From an uncultured Actinomycetes bacterium (GTDB lineage: Bacteria; Actinomycetota; Actinomycetes; S36-B12): 14,921 nucleotides of DNA. Both the position numbers and the translations under genes were made by a program. Under the pieces are notes generated by a model. It made no database searches, was not told the origin of the DNA, and saw only the letters and a program-made list of their open reading frames with translations. The stretch covers positions 1 through 14,921 of the forward strand of contig CAJIYV010000028.1 in the NCBI GenBank assembly GCA_905181745.1, read 5' to 3'. Below are positions 6,869 through 14,361 of the stretch, piece after piece; the first letter of the stretch is position 1, and every line of letters starts with the position of its first letter.

Positions 6869-8101
6869 TTAGAGCGGTGGCAGCATGGGGATTGGCCCAC
6901 CGCAAGAAGACGTTGGTGTAGTCCCAGCGAAAATCTCTTTCATCCATGACACCGCTGTCGGACCAGCGATTGCTGCTGCAGCTACGTGTCCGACCCCACC
7001 AAGCCACAGTGCGCTGATCTTCGTGCCGGCCTCACACCAGGTCTTTTGTAAGTAGGCATTTGGCTGGGGAAGGACAATTTTGTCGGCAGTACCTTGAATA
7101 AGTAGCAAAGGCATGTCGGTTGGGAACGGCGGGGGAGTCTGCTCATTGAGAGCGGCAACCCAAGCCGGATCTTCTGATGGATTCGAGGAAAAGAATTGTT
7201 CATTAAAGGCGTTAGATCGGATTTCAGCTTCAAAGGCGGCATCTTTAATGCACTCTCGTGCAAGTCGATCGTAATTCTTTTGACCAGAGCGGGTCAATAT
7301 TTCATTCGTGGGCAAATTGGGGTATTGAAGCGGCCACGATCGCATTACTTCTGCACCAATCACCCAACTCACCACTGTGTCCCATTGCTTACCCAGAATT
7401 TGAGTTAATTCTGCAGCGGGTGCTGCTGCGGCCACGCCGAGTAGCTCTAATTCGGGCGCGAATTTCTTACTCAAATGTCCAGTCCATAAAGCGGTATGCC
7501 CGCCCTGGGAATGGCCGATTACCGTGTAGCGCGACCCAACATTTGCTTGTGGAATTTGTTGCAGTGCTCGCACGCTGTTCACCGTGTCGCGAACTTCTTG
7601 ATCTTTGAGCAGGTACGCCTGGACGCCGGGTGTGCCTAGACCGGTGTAGTCCGTTGCTACAAGTGCCCAACCAAGTTGGATCATGCTTGGCAAAAACTGG
7701 GTAAGTTGTGAGGTCGGATCCTTTTGACGAGAAGGCGCACACGCGTCGCCTTCCCCGACAGTTCCATGGGTCCACGCCACTATTGGTCGAGGTTCGCTCG
7801 TCGCAGGGGAGGTCGGGATAAAAGCCATCCCACTCGCGGCAGCCAGATCCCCATTGTCGAGTTCGGTGAGGTAAAGGATGCGTAATGATTCTGCGCCATC
7901 CACATCAACACTGAGGGACTCAACGCGAAGGAGGTCCCCGGGAGAGCCCTCAAGGGGTGAGGGGGGAGTGTAGAAGGGCTGTAAGTCGTTCTGGGTCAAT
8001 TCTGTGTCGAAGTTCGAACTTATGACGCTGACAGTTACAAAAAGTGCTAAGCCCGTGATCAGTGCCAGAAGACCAATCGCCCAAGATTTGAGGATCCCCA
8101 C
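6869..8101 (-). CDS. Secretory lipase (LIP family, alpha/beta hydrolase)
   Basis: Exported ester hydrolase of 410 residues, resembling the LIP family that includes Candida lipase A and actinobacterial triacylglycerol lipases. The N-terminus has one Lys and a hydrophobic run at about 7-28 (uncleaved anchor or signal peptide), followed by Ser/Asn. The likely catalytic triad is Ser198 in GHSQGG, Asp340 in GTADKIV and His372 in GGVGHVAAA. AWTHGTVG at 109-116 is the oxyanion-hole region and DYTGLG at 151-156 is typical of the family. Cys121, Cys284, Cys356 and Cys400 could form disulfides, fitting an extracytoplasmic location. The GTG start at 8101 has no Shine-Dalgarno sequence but lies 6 bases after TACTGT, which fits a leaderless mRNA. 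The substrate (glycerolipid or other ester) is not determined by the sequence. Confidence 0.9.
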   Translation of the reverse strand: MGILKSWAIGLLALITGLALFVTVSVISSNFDTELTQNDLQPFYTPPSPLEGSPGDLLRVESLSVDVDGAESLRILYLTELDNGDLAAASGMAFIPTSPATSEPRPIVAWTHGTVGEGDACAPSRQKDPTSQLTQFLPSMIQLGWALVATDYTGLGTPGVQAYLLKDQEVRDTVNSVRALQQIPQANVGSRYTVIGHSQGGHTALWTGHLSKKFAPELELLGVAAAAPAAELTQILGKQWDTVVSWVIGAEVMRSWPLQYPNLPTNEILTRSGQKNYDRLARECIKDAAFEAEIRSNAFNEQFFSSNPSEDPAWVAALNEQTPPPFPTDMPLLLIQGTADKIVLPQPNAYLQKTWCEAGTKISALWLGGVGHVAAAAIAGPTAVSWMKEIFAGTTPTSSCGGPIPMLPPL

Positions 8102-8107
8102 GTGCGA

Positions 8108-8113
8108 ACAGTA
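8108..8113 (-). promoter_or_regulatory. -10 element for a leaderless lipase transcript
   Basis: On the minus strand TACTGT (8113 to 8108) fits the TANNNT -10 consensus. It ends 6 bases before the GTG at 8101, so transcription would begin at or next to the start codon. There is no Shine-Dalgarno sequence and no clear -35. Leaderless mRNAs with this spacing are common in Actinobacteria. The site lies in the 34-base gap to the divergent gene. Confidence 0.45.
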
Positions 8114-8135
8114 CCGGGTAGGACATGATGCTCCT

Positions 8136-8648
8136 GTGGAAAATGGTATTGATGACCCAATCGAGGCCGGCGCTCTCTATTCGGTTGTCAGCGCAGCGAC
8201 TTCCATTGCATCTGAGGCCCTTGGTGCGACCCGCTTTGCGACTGAAACAACGGTTTACCTGGCATCAGAGTCCACCAAAGCGATCGCAAATGCGATACTT
8301 GACACGTTCGTACCGATAGCCGTGAGCGCGGTTGTATCGCGAATTGATATCAATGAAATCGTTAAAGACCATGTCGACGTCAATAAAATTGTCGCTCAAG
8401 CGGAGCTCGCTCCAATCCTTGATCGAGTGCCTATGACGGAGATTGCCGACTACGTGATCGAGGAAATCGATCTGCCAAGTTTGATCCGCGAAAGTACCGG
8501 CGGCGTAGCCGACGGACTGTTGAGCACACTTCGGTTCCAAGCAATTCACACAGACAATTTTGTCAGTGGAATAGTAGACCGGGTATTTTTTCGCAGAGAA
8601 AAGCGTGCTTCTGAGCGAGAGGTTTCCGTGAAAAATGACGACGTTTAG
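8136..8648 (+). CDS. Protein with short Asp/Ile/Val repeats, partner of the RDD protein
   Basis: Protein of about 170 residues with no assigned function. The GTG at 8136 is the best start: upstream codons run into the divergent lipase gene, and TAGGA lies 12 bases upstream, farther than ideal. The N-terminal part (about 14-68) is an Ala/Ser/Thr-rich helical, partly hydrophobic region. Residues 69-118 hold about five degenerate 10-residue units, for example RIDINEIVKD, HVDVNKIVAQ and EIDLPSLIRE. This is followed by the conserved STGGVADGLL segment and a basic end (FRREKR). I recall similar actinobacterial proteins with many more DVNAIVARVDLDALV-like units, ending in the same STGG motif and placed before an RDD gene. 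Here the array is short. The stop overlaps the RDD start by 14 bases, so the two are translationally coupled and probably act together at the membrane. Confidence 0.72.
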   Translation: MENGIDDPIEAGALYSVVSAATSIASEALGATRFATETTVYLASESTKAIANAILDTFVPIAVSAVVSRIDINEIVKDHVDVNKIVAQAELAPILDRVPMTEIADYVIEEIDLPSLIRESTGGVADGLLSTLRFQAIHTDNFVSGIVDRVFFRREKRASEREVSVKNDDV

Positions 8649-9186
8649 CCAGTTTCGTGACGCATTTGTTCCGGGATCGCAGGTTCATTTCAGTGCACTG
8701 CCAGAACGGGCCCGGTCAATTCAAGGAGTGAGTGCTGGATTTACCAGCAGAGCAATTGCCACGTTCATCGACATAGGCTTGGTTGCCGTCTTGGTCCTGG
8801 GGGCTTGGGGCGGATGGGAAGCCCTCCGATACGTCTTGAACGGGTTCTATGATCTGCCTTCGGTGACGGGTTTCCCACTGCTCCTCCTGGGCTATTTCGT
8901 AATGTGGATCTACTGGACGTGGAGTTGGTCAACGGGTGGTCGCTCTTTGGGAAATGTGTTGATGGGACTGCGCGTCCAAACTCAGAGCGGTAACAATCTT
9001 GGCTTGGGGCTGGCGGCCCTGAGATCGTTACTGTCGGTGATTTTTGCTCTTGGCTTGGCCTGGGCGCTGGTCAGCCGCAAGAACAAATCGGTACAAGATA
9101 TTTTGCTAAGGACCGAAGTTGTATTTGACTGGGCACCGTTGCTGCCCAAGGTCGACATGACGTTCGCAATGGAGATTAACGAGTAG
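8635..9186 (+). CDS. RDD family membrane protein
   Basis: Integral membrane protein of 183 residues. The RDD domain begins at AGFTSRAIATFIDIG with the conserved Arg39 and Asp46. GGRSLGNVLMGLRVQ at about 101-115 and the closing KNKSVQDILLRTEVV with Asp155 complete the family pattern (Arg-Asp-Asp). Transmembrane segments are visible at about 41-60, 80-100 (WIYWTWSW-rich) and 128-147. Function is unknown for most members; some are linked to ion transport or stress. The ATG lies inside the end of the preceding repeat-protein gene (14-base overlap), so translation is likely coupled. No terminator is apparent before the next gene, which appears to have its own promoter. Confidence 0.9.
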   Translation: MTTFSQFRDAFVPGSQVHFSALPERARSIQGVSAGFTSRAIATFIDIGLVAVLVLGAWGGWEALRYVLNGFYDLPSVTGFPLLLLGYFVMWIYWTWSWSTGGRSLGNVLMGLRVQTQSGNNLGLGLAALRSLLSVIFALGLAWALVSRKNKSVQDILLRTEVVFDWAPLLPKVDMTFAMEINE

Positions 9187-9197
9187 CAGATTAACCT

Positions 9198-9227
9198 TGT
9201 CGACTTATCCGAGGTCACGCATATACT
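9198..9227 (+). promoter_or_regulatory. Sigma-A-like promoter for the exported protein gene
   Basis: TTGTCG (9198-9203) and TATACT (9222-9227) are separated by 18 bases and lie in the short gap after the RDD gene. Transcription would begin near 9233-9234. That is just past the GTG at 9231 and argues that translation begins at the TTG at 9261, which has GGGA 5 bases upstream. Confidence 0.5.
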
Positions 9228-9230
9228 TTC

Positions 9231-9887
9231 GTGACCGCTCACTTCGAAGATGGGAACTCTTTGGCACGCGCTAAGCAATTGGTCGGCTTTGTTCTTGCTG
9301 TCCTGATGGTAGGGGTCGTTGTGCCATCATCTTCATTTGCAGCTAAGGCAGTTGTAGATTCGTATGCCACATGGCAAAAGGCTGCGCGGGCACTGGAACC
9401 TGCAGACGTGTTGTACAGACCAACCTTTCGCGCCGGGCTAAAGCAAAATTCAAGAATTGATATTTTGGCTTTTAAGCGCCCTACCGAAACGCATCAGCGG
9501 GTCAAGTACTCATCGATGCTGATTACCGTGAATTATTCGAAACGGCTTCGATCTTTTTCCATTATGGAAAAAAGAGCAAACGTCAAATGGGCTGCACGTC
9601 GAGTTGCCGATCCGGGCCAAAGACTTGTGGAACGTCGCACGATTCGCCTTAATGATTCTAAAACTCGAGTGCGGGCAACTATATACGCTAATTGCGCTAT
9701 AGCGGAGCTTGGAGTGGCTGTGCAACCGGGCACTCGGTGCACAAAAGCTGATGTTAAGACCTATGGCGGATTGCTTGTCATGAAAGCTCCTGCCAAAACA
9801 TCAATTATTGTTGAAAGTAATGGGCTTAGTTACTCGGAATTAGTTCGTGTGGCACGGGGGCTAAAACAAGTCAAGGTTGGTAATTAG
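9231..9887 (+). CDS. Exported protein of unknown function
   Basis: I do not recognise this protein. It has up to 218 residues from the GTG at 9231, or 208 from the TTG at 9261, which fits the promoter and the GGGA ribosome site better. With the shorter start the N-terminus is a classic signal peptide: basic ARAK, hydrophobic LVGFVLAVLMVGVVV, then SSSFA-AKA as the cleavage region. The mature part is basic and strand-rich. It has two cysteines (C155 and C170, counted from the GTG) that could form a disulfide outside the cytoplasm. The last 30 residues, ending in an ESNGLSYSELVRVARGLKQV segment, resemble the closing strand-helix of extracytoplasmic LolA/RseB/DUF4367-like domains, which is only a hint. 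The stop overlaps the convergent helD stop by 4 bases. Confidence 0.7.
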   Translation: MTAHFEDGNSLARAKQLVGFVLAVLMVGVVVPSSSFAAKAVVDSYATWQKAARALEPADVLYRPTFRAGLKQNSRIDILAFKRPTETHQRVKYSSMLITVNYSKRLRSFSIMEKRANVKWAARRVADPGQRLVERRTIRLNDSKTRVRATIYANCAIAELGVAVQPGTRCTKADVKTYGGLLVMKAPAKTSIIVESNGLSYSELVRVARGLKQVKVGN

Positions 9888-12001
9888 TCCGCTGTAACCT
9901 CAAGCAGGTAAAGCTGGTGGGTAGCGCGTGTACACGCGACAAAAATGTCAGATCCGCGGACACCTTGACAACCGATTTGATCGGGGTTAACTACAAAGAC
10001 CACGTCAAACTCAAGGCCCTTTGTATTTTTTGCGCTCAGTACCGCAATCCGTGAGTCGATCGCTGCTGGCCCAAAGCCAAGATCTGGTGATTGGTCTTGG
10101 AACTGCTCTTGCCATTGCGAAAGAAGCGAATCTGGAATGATCACACAGGCGCGACCAGCTTTACCCGACATGGTCGCGGTGAGAAAATCTACGACTTCAT
10201 TTTCGGACAAACTCTGATGGATCGTTGGAGAACCGCTTCTGATTGATACCAATTCGGGCGGGTTTCCACCCGACTTAACCAGTTGCTTAATCGCAGATTG
10301 CACAGTTTCTTCGGTGATGCGATAGGTAACATTCAAAGTGAAGAGTGCCATTTTTTCACCCGCCCAGGACAAGGTCTCGTTCCAGTCTCGGGCTCCCGCC
10401 GGGTGAGATGACTGTTGGAGGTCACCGACAATTGTCATGGACTTGCGTACTGCTCGACGCTGAATTGCTCGCCAGGCCATCTCGCTTAGCTCCTGCGCTT
10501 CGTCGACCACGATGTGTCCGTAGACCCATTCGCGATCAAGGTAAGCCCGTTCAGCAACAGTAGACGTGTGGGCAGATCTGCCACCGCGATTGCTGTATCT
10601 CATTTCACCCGCGTCCAATTCCCGGTAACCAGAATGAGTTTCACGCGCCGCAGCTGAAGGACGCACCCATTGGCCAAGGAGCTCCGCACATTCATCAAGA
10701 AGTGCCACGTCATCAACAGTCCATGGACTTTCCTTCTCGCGAAAGAGTAAAGCTTGTTCGTGGGAGGAAAGCAAGTCGCGTGAAACCAGTTGGAGAAAAT
10801 TTGGATTTGCAAACAATTTGGCAAGAACCTTCTGCGGTGTAGTTGGCATCCACATTAAATTTAACACTCGGCGCACATTTTGATCGTCAATAAAATCAAT
10901 TATCAAATCGCTACGTGCTTCGTGATCGAGTTGCTCGTGTCCCAGATCATTTGCCAGATTATTCGCCAAGTAGTCAAGAACTCGTTTGAGAAAAACCTCC
11001 CGATTCGAGTGGTAGGTGGAACGTTTGGCGAGCGACTTGACGCAATCACGCAGTTGACTTCTGCTGATGCGGAGTTTGGTTCCGCCTTCGGTTGTGATGT
11101 TGACTTGCGTGTCAGGGATATTCGACCAATGTGAAACGGCGTTGGTCAGCACCTGGGCCATGCGGGCTCCGCCCTTAACCCCTGAAACTTCGAATGTGTC
11201 ATCAATAGTGGCATTAACTCCGGGATAAAGCTGACCCGGAGTTAATAACACAATGTCTGTTTCTCCAAGGCTCGGGAGGACCTGGTCGATATATCTAAGA
11301 AAAGCGGCGCTTGGCCCCACGACCAGGATGGCATCTTTTGCCAACTTTTCCCGAAATGTATAGAGCAACCATGCGGCACGATGTAAGGCCACAACGGTCT
11401 TACCGGTTCCGGGTCCACCTTGGACGACAGTAATTTGATTCAGTGGGCTGCGAATAATGAGGTCTTGATCGGTCGCAATCGTGGCCAAGATGTCGGCCAT
11501 TCGACCATCTCTTGGGGTGGTAACCGAATCCTTTGCGGCCTGGTAACTACCCTCGCCCGGTTCTGTCAAAATCTCGTCGTCGACGTGCGAAACTACCTGT
11601 TTTCCATCGATGGGTTTAATGGAAATACGACGTCGCAAAGCTGTGTTCATGCGATTGGCGGTTGTGGCTTGATAGAAGGGGGCGGCATTTGGGGCTCGCC
11701 AGTCGATGAGCGCCATATCCCCGGATTGAGTTCTCAGACCAATGCGACCAATTCTATGGATGTCTTGGTCATCACTATCAATTCGGCCAAAGTAGAGACG
11801 ATTCTTGGCGGCCTCAACCGAACGTAGCTGTGAGCGTAAATTGTCGGCATGGGCCTCTCGCTCGAGGTCATCTTGGCCGGTTCCGGTCGACGGTGAATGC
11901 GCAAGATTGTTCATTCGGGTTGTCAAGTGGTCGCGATGTGAATCAAGAAGGGAATAGGCGGTGTCAGTGAACTCCTGTTCCTCACCCAAGACACCAGACA
12001 T
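9884..12001 (-). CDS. helD: HelD-type RNA polymerase recycling motor (UvrD/Rep-like ATPase)
   Basis: Superfamily 1 ATPase of 705 residues of the HelD class, which binds RNA polymerase and releases stalled or post-termination complexes. The ATG at 12001 is chosen because GGAGGG lies 5-6 bases upstream; a TTG 54 bases further up lacks such a site. The N-terminal helical region (EEQEFTDTAYSLLDSHRDHL, then an Arg/Glu-rich helix) fits the coiled-coil arm. RIGRIGL plus LIDWRAPNAAPFYQ is the HelD signature. Walker A is GGPGTGKT at 195-202 and Walker B is VVDEAQ with D500 and E501. These are followed by TIVGDLQQSS, LNVTYRI, LSAKNTKGLEFDVVFV and VACTRATHQLYLL, the later helicase motifs. Some actinobacterial members (HelR) protect RNA polymerase from rifampicin. 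I saw no rifampicin-associated element upstream, so a role in resistance is open. The gene diverges from the PPTase gene. Confidence 0.92.
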   Translation of the reverse strand: MSGVLGEEQEFTDTAYSLLDSHRDHLTTRMNNLAHSPSTGTGQDDLEREAHADNLRSQLRSVEAAKNRLYFGRIDSDDQDIHRIGRIGLRTQSGDMALIDWRAPNAAPFYQATTANRMNTALRRRISIKPIDGKQVVSHVDDEILTEPGEGSYQAAKDSVTTPRDGRMADILATIATDQDLIIRSPLNQITVVQGGPGTGKTVVALHRAAWLLYTFREKLAKDAILVVGPSAAFLRYIDQVLPSLGETDIVLLTPGQLYPGVNATIDDTFEVSGVKGGARMAQVLTNAVSHWSNIPDTQVNITTEGGTKLRISRSQLRDCVKSLAKRSTYHSNREVFLKRVLDYLANNLANDLGHEQLDHEARSDLIIDFIDDQNVRRVLNLMWMPTTPQKVLAKLFANPNFLQLVSRDLLSSHEQALLFREKESPWTVDDVALLDECAELLGQWVRPSAAARETHSGYRELDAGEMRYSNRGGRSAHTSTVAERAYLDREWVYGHIVVDEAQELSEMAWRAIQRRAVRKSMTIVGDLQQSSHPAGARDWNETLSWAGEKMALFTLNVTYRITEETVQSAIKQLVKSGGNPPELVSIRSGSPTIHQSLSENEVVDFLTATMSGKAGRACVIIPDSLLSQWQEQFQDQSPDLGFGPAAIDSRIAVLSAKNTKGLEFDVVFVVNPDQIGCQGVRGSDIFVACTRATHQLYLLEVTAD

Positions 12002-12102
12002 GGCTTCCCTCCATTGTGCGCCATTTGTGCCGTGGCGCCAGAAATCGGTATCCAACTATGTCATGTCTGCGAGCGAGAGGCAGTAGCGGTCCATGAATTC
12101 GG

Positions 12103-13104
12103 ATGAGTCAGACTCTGCGCATGCTTAGCCAGGTCCGATTCTCTCCTTGGGGGACCCCGTTGCCGGGAGTTGAAATAGTACTGGGATCAGCGCTTGATGG
12201 GAGTGAAGGGAGCTTCTCGGTAGCAGAAATGCGTCAACTTGGCCAGGATTGCGCGACGCGGGCAACGCACCAATTGGTGGGCGAGACAGCCGGTGAGCTC
12301 ACGTATTCGGATTTGGGCGCCCCTCTGTGGACTGGCGGGAACTCTCAAGTGCATATTTCGATCTCGCGCACTGGGCAATGTGCCATCGGCGCCTGTTCAC
12401 CCACGGTTATTGGTGTTGATATCGAGTTCATTGACAGAAATGTGGACCGGCTGCTGAACTCTTTTACTGTGGATGAACAAGAGCTCGCCAAAGTTGTCCC
12501 TCCAATCGCAATCTTGTGCGCAAAGGAGGCCGCGGGAAAAGCCACCGGTGTGGGCTTGGCGGGATCGATAACTCGATGGGGCGTGAGTCCATTGGGACCG
12601 GGCGCCCCGTTTCTCTTGGTGCGGGATCTACATACAGGTGGTCAGTGGCGAACGTGGACTGGAGTGATTGAGATAGGTGCGCGCAAATTGCAGTGCGCAA
12701 TCGCTCAGCCACATGATCCCGCGCGCGAGATATTACATGGAATTTATGAATCTGCGCAGATAGAACTGCGACCAATTGGTACCCAAGTGTGGACAGATGC
12801 GGTCGACACCGTGCGTAAACGCGCATTAAGTGCCGTGGTGATTACCGCATGGAACCCTGGGACCGATCGTCCCAGCATTACGGCCAATGTCGAAGCGAAT
12901 CAGCGACTGCTGGCCCGGCTTCGGGAGAGTTGCCCAGATGTCTGGGAGGCCGATGGCTTCTCACGAGATAGAGCGCACCGAGAGTCGGGATACATTGCGT
13001 GGGGAATGCAACCGGATCTTGGTATAAAGATCGCGCGTGAATTCAATCAATTTGCTATTTTCTACTTCACAGCCAATGGTGACCGGAGCTTGATCAGTGC
13101 TTGA
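12103..13104 (+). CDS. 4'-phosphopantetheinyl transferase domain fused to DUF3293
   Basis: Single uninterrupted frame of 333 residues with two domains. Residues about 1-205 resemble Sfp-type 4'-phosphopantetheinyl transferases, which move the phosphopantetheine arm of CoA to a carrier protein serine. VHISISRTGQCAIGA is the P2-like strand, GVDIEF carries metal ligands D106 and E108, and AKEAAGKATG carries E142 and K146. Residues about 211-333 fit DUF3293: LHGIYESAQIEL, the diagnostic ITAWNP at 247-252, an Asn at 266 before the RLLARLRE helix, then IAREFNQFAIFYF near the end. DUF3293 has no known function and I know of it mostly as a stand-alone protein. An in-frame stop at 12094 limits the start; the ATG at 12103 is used although its ribosome site is poor (an ATG at 12121 is possible). 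Catalytic residues are intact, so I infer an active enzyme. Its carrier protein is not in the window. Confidence 0.82.
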   Translation: MSQTLRMLSQVRFSPWGTPLPGVEIVLGSALDGSEGSFSVAEMRQLGQDCATRATHQLVGETAGELTYSDLGAPLWTGGNSQVHISISRTGQCAIGACSPTVIGVDIEFIDRNVDRLLNSFTVDEQELAKVVPPIAILCAKEAAGKATGVGLAGSITRWGVSPLGPGAPFLLVRDLHTGGQWRTWTGVIEIGARKLQCAIAQPHDPAREILHGIYESAQIELRPIGTQVWTDAVDTVRKRALSAVVITAWNPGTDRPSITANVEANQRLLARLRESCPDVWEADGFSRDRAHRESGYIAWGMQPDLGIKIAREFNQFAIFYFTANGDRSLISA

Positions 13105-14229
13105 CTACTGCGCGGAAATTGTTTGATTTCCTTTGATTTCTACGATTCGGTCTTTGCTATACATGGCGATCCAGGTGTGCCCTGGGTGAAAGGGAACCGG
13201 GTTTCCTGCAGCATTGGTGAAAGTGGTTCCTGACAAAGCGTCTGGCCGCGACCACGTTGCAGTAAATAGTTGGCCGTCCCTAAAGATCATTGCCTCACCT
13301 GAGCCAATAGTTTCGACTTGGGGAGTGTTGCCACCGCCTTTGTCGAAATACACAGATGGGACTTGTTCAACGAGTTGAATAACTGCCGTGTCTGCCCAGA
13401 CTTTTCCTTGAGCGGTCGTGGTTTGTCCAACTTGTCCAACTTGGTCGATCTCTTCAACACTGGCTCTTTCCCCATTGAGTTGAACAGCGTATTGATCCCG
13501 GCTTGGGTTGTAACGAAATTTGAGACTTGAGGACGGCCAGGTAAGTTCGACCGATCGAGCGGGCACTCCACCACTGGGTATTAGTTCGTCGAAGGTGAAG
13601 CCCATTTCTTTTGCGGTGGAAATGTCGTCAAATTGCGCAAGAGCCGTGGCAGCGTTAAAAAAGTAGTTATAGGGAGCCCGTCGGTCAAAATCGCGCGAGT
13701 AGTCGTCTGGATCTTTGTTTGCGGAAAGATCGATAAAAGCTGCAGCTTCAAGTGCTGGCCAGAGTTTTTTTTGGGCACCGGAGAAAGCAAAAGCGGGGGA
13801 TCCGTATTGGGCGAGTAGATCAATATCTGTAATCCGTGCGGATCTGACCGGGCCGATTCGGTTCGGGATTTGTGAACTAAAAATTGCGGCCAGACGGGTC
13901 ATGCCATATTCGATTTCCTCGACATAAATCAGATCAGCTTCACCCACGCCTGCCTGAGGTTGAGCATTGCGTGTGTTGTCAATCTTGACCGCTAAAACTT
14001 TTGGCATTGCTGAGAGCTGGGCCGGCGAGGCAAGCTCAATAAATGGCATTCCGGTCAGGGGGTGAAGTACCTGCTCGACTGTGGGCGAAGGTGAGGGTGT
14101 CGACGACGGAGTCGAATCCGGTGCGATGGAGGGATATGGTCCGGCCGCGTCTTGAGTCGCAAATTGCCAGGAACAACTCGCTAAAGCAAGGGTTGCTGCG
14201 CCGAACAGCAGGATTTTGCGGGGGAGCAC
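13105..14229 (-). CDS. DUF3048 (YerB-like) lipoprotein
   Basis: Predicted lipoprotein of 374 residues. The N-terminus is basic (PRK), then hydrophobic (ILLFGAATLALA), then a lipobox LASC with Cys19 as the lipidated residue. A Pro/Ser/Thr linker follows (about 30-50). The DUF3048 N-terminal domain shows its hallmark stretches KIDNTRNAQPQAGVGEADLI and RLAAIFSSQIPNRIGPVRSA. The C-terminal domain shows a SSLKFRYNPSRDQY segment and the closing FHPGHTWIAMYSKD. The family includes Bacillus YerB; its biochemical role is not settled. The protein should sit on the outer face of the membrane. The GTG start has no good Shine-Dalgarno sequence; TAGGCT on the minus strand lies 7 bases upstream (14242 to 14237) and could drive a nearly leaderless mRNA. 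Its stop abuts the stop of the convergent PPTase-DUF3293 gene with no base between. Confidence 0.9.
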   Translation of the reverse strand: MLPRKILLFGAATLALASCSWQFATQDAAGPYPSIAPDSTPSSTPSPSPTVEQVLHPLTGMPFIELASPAQLSAMPKVLAVKIDNTRNAQPQAGVGEADLIYVEEIEYGMTRLAAIFSSQIPNRIGPVRSARITDIDLLAQYGSPAFAFSGAQKKLWPALEAAAFIDLSANKDPDDYSRDFDRRAPYNYFFNAATALAQFDDISTAKEMGFTFDELIPSGGVPARSVELTWPSSSLKFRYNPSRDQYAVQLNGERASVEEIDQVGQVGQTTTAQGKVWADTAVIQLVEQVPSVYFDKGGGNTPQVETIGSGEAMIFRDGQLFTATWSRPDALSGTTFTNAAGNPVPFHPGHTWIAMYSKDRIVEIKGNQTISAQ

Positions 14230-14293
14230 GCGCCAGAGCCTAGTGGCCGGGTGCCCATTTTCCGGTCAACCTCCACTCGAATGGGTAGGTGCT

Positions 14294-14333
14294 GGGGCGG
14301 GGGAGGATATTTATTAAAAATGGGGTATGGGGG
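14294..14333 (+). repeat. Four G-tracts upstream of the mraZ -35 element
   Basis: The plus strand carries GGGG (14294-14297), GGGGG (14299-14303), GGGG (14322-14325) and GGGGG (14329-14333), split by an AT-rich 18-base stretch (ATATTTATTAAAA at its core). The last tract abuts the -35 hexamer. Four tracts could in principle form a G-quadruplex, but the middle loop is long. The tracts may instead be part of a regulator site. Confidence 0.35.
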
Positions 14334-14361
14334 TTGACAGTGGAGGAGAATGGAGTAATGT
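14334..14361 (+). promoter_or_regulatory. Strong sigma-A promoter of mraZ / dcw cluster
   Basis: A perfect -35 TTGACA (14334-14339) is followed after 16 bases by TAATGT (14356-14361). Transcription would start near 14368, leaving a leader of about 50 bases before the mraZ ATG. The promoter overlaps the repeated TGG motifs, which fits autoregulation by MraZ. Confidence 0.75.

Noticed and set aside
8004..8135. Upstream extension of the repeat protein from 8004
   Set aside because: It runs antisense through the lipase signal-anchor region; no family similarity; the GTG at 8136 is the first plausible start outside that gene.
13360..13450. Near-repeat TTGTCCAACTTGTCCAACTTGG inside the DUF3048 gene
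   Set aside because: It encodes a short QVGQVGQ repetition in the protein, a local duplication of 9 bases; no sign of a wider repeat or regulatory role.
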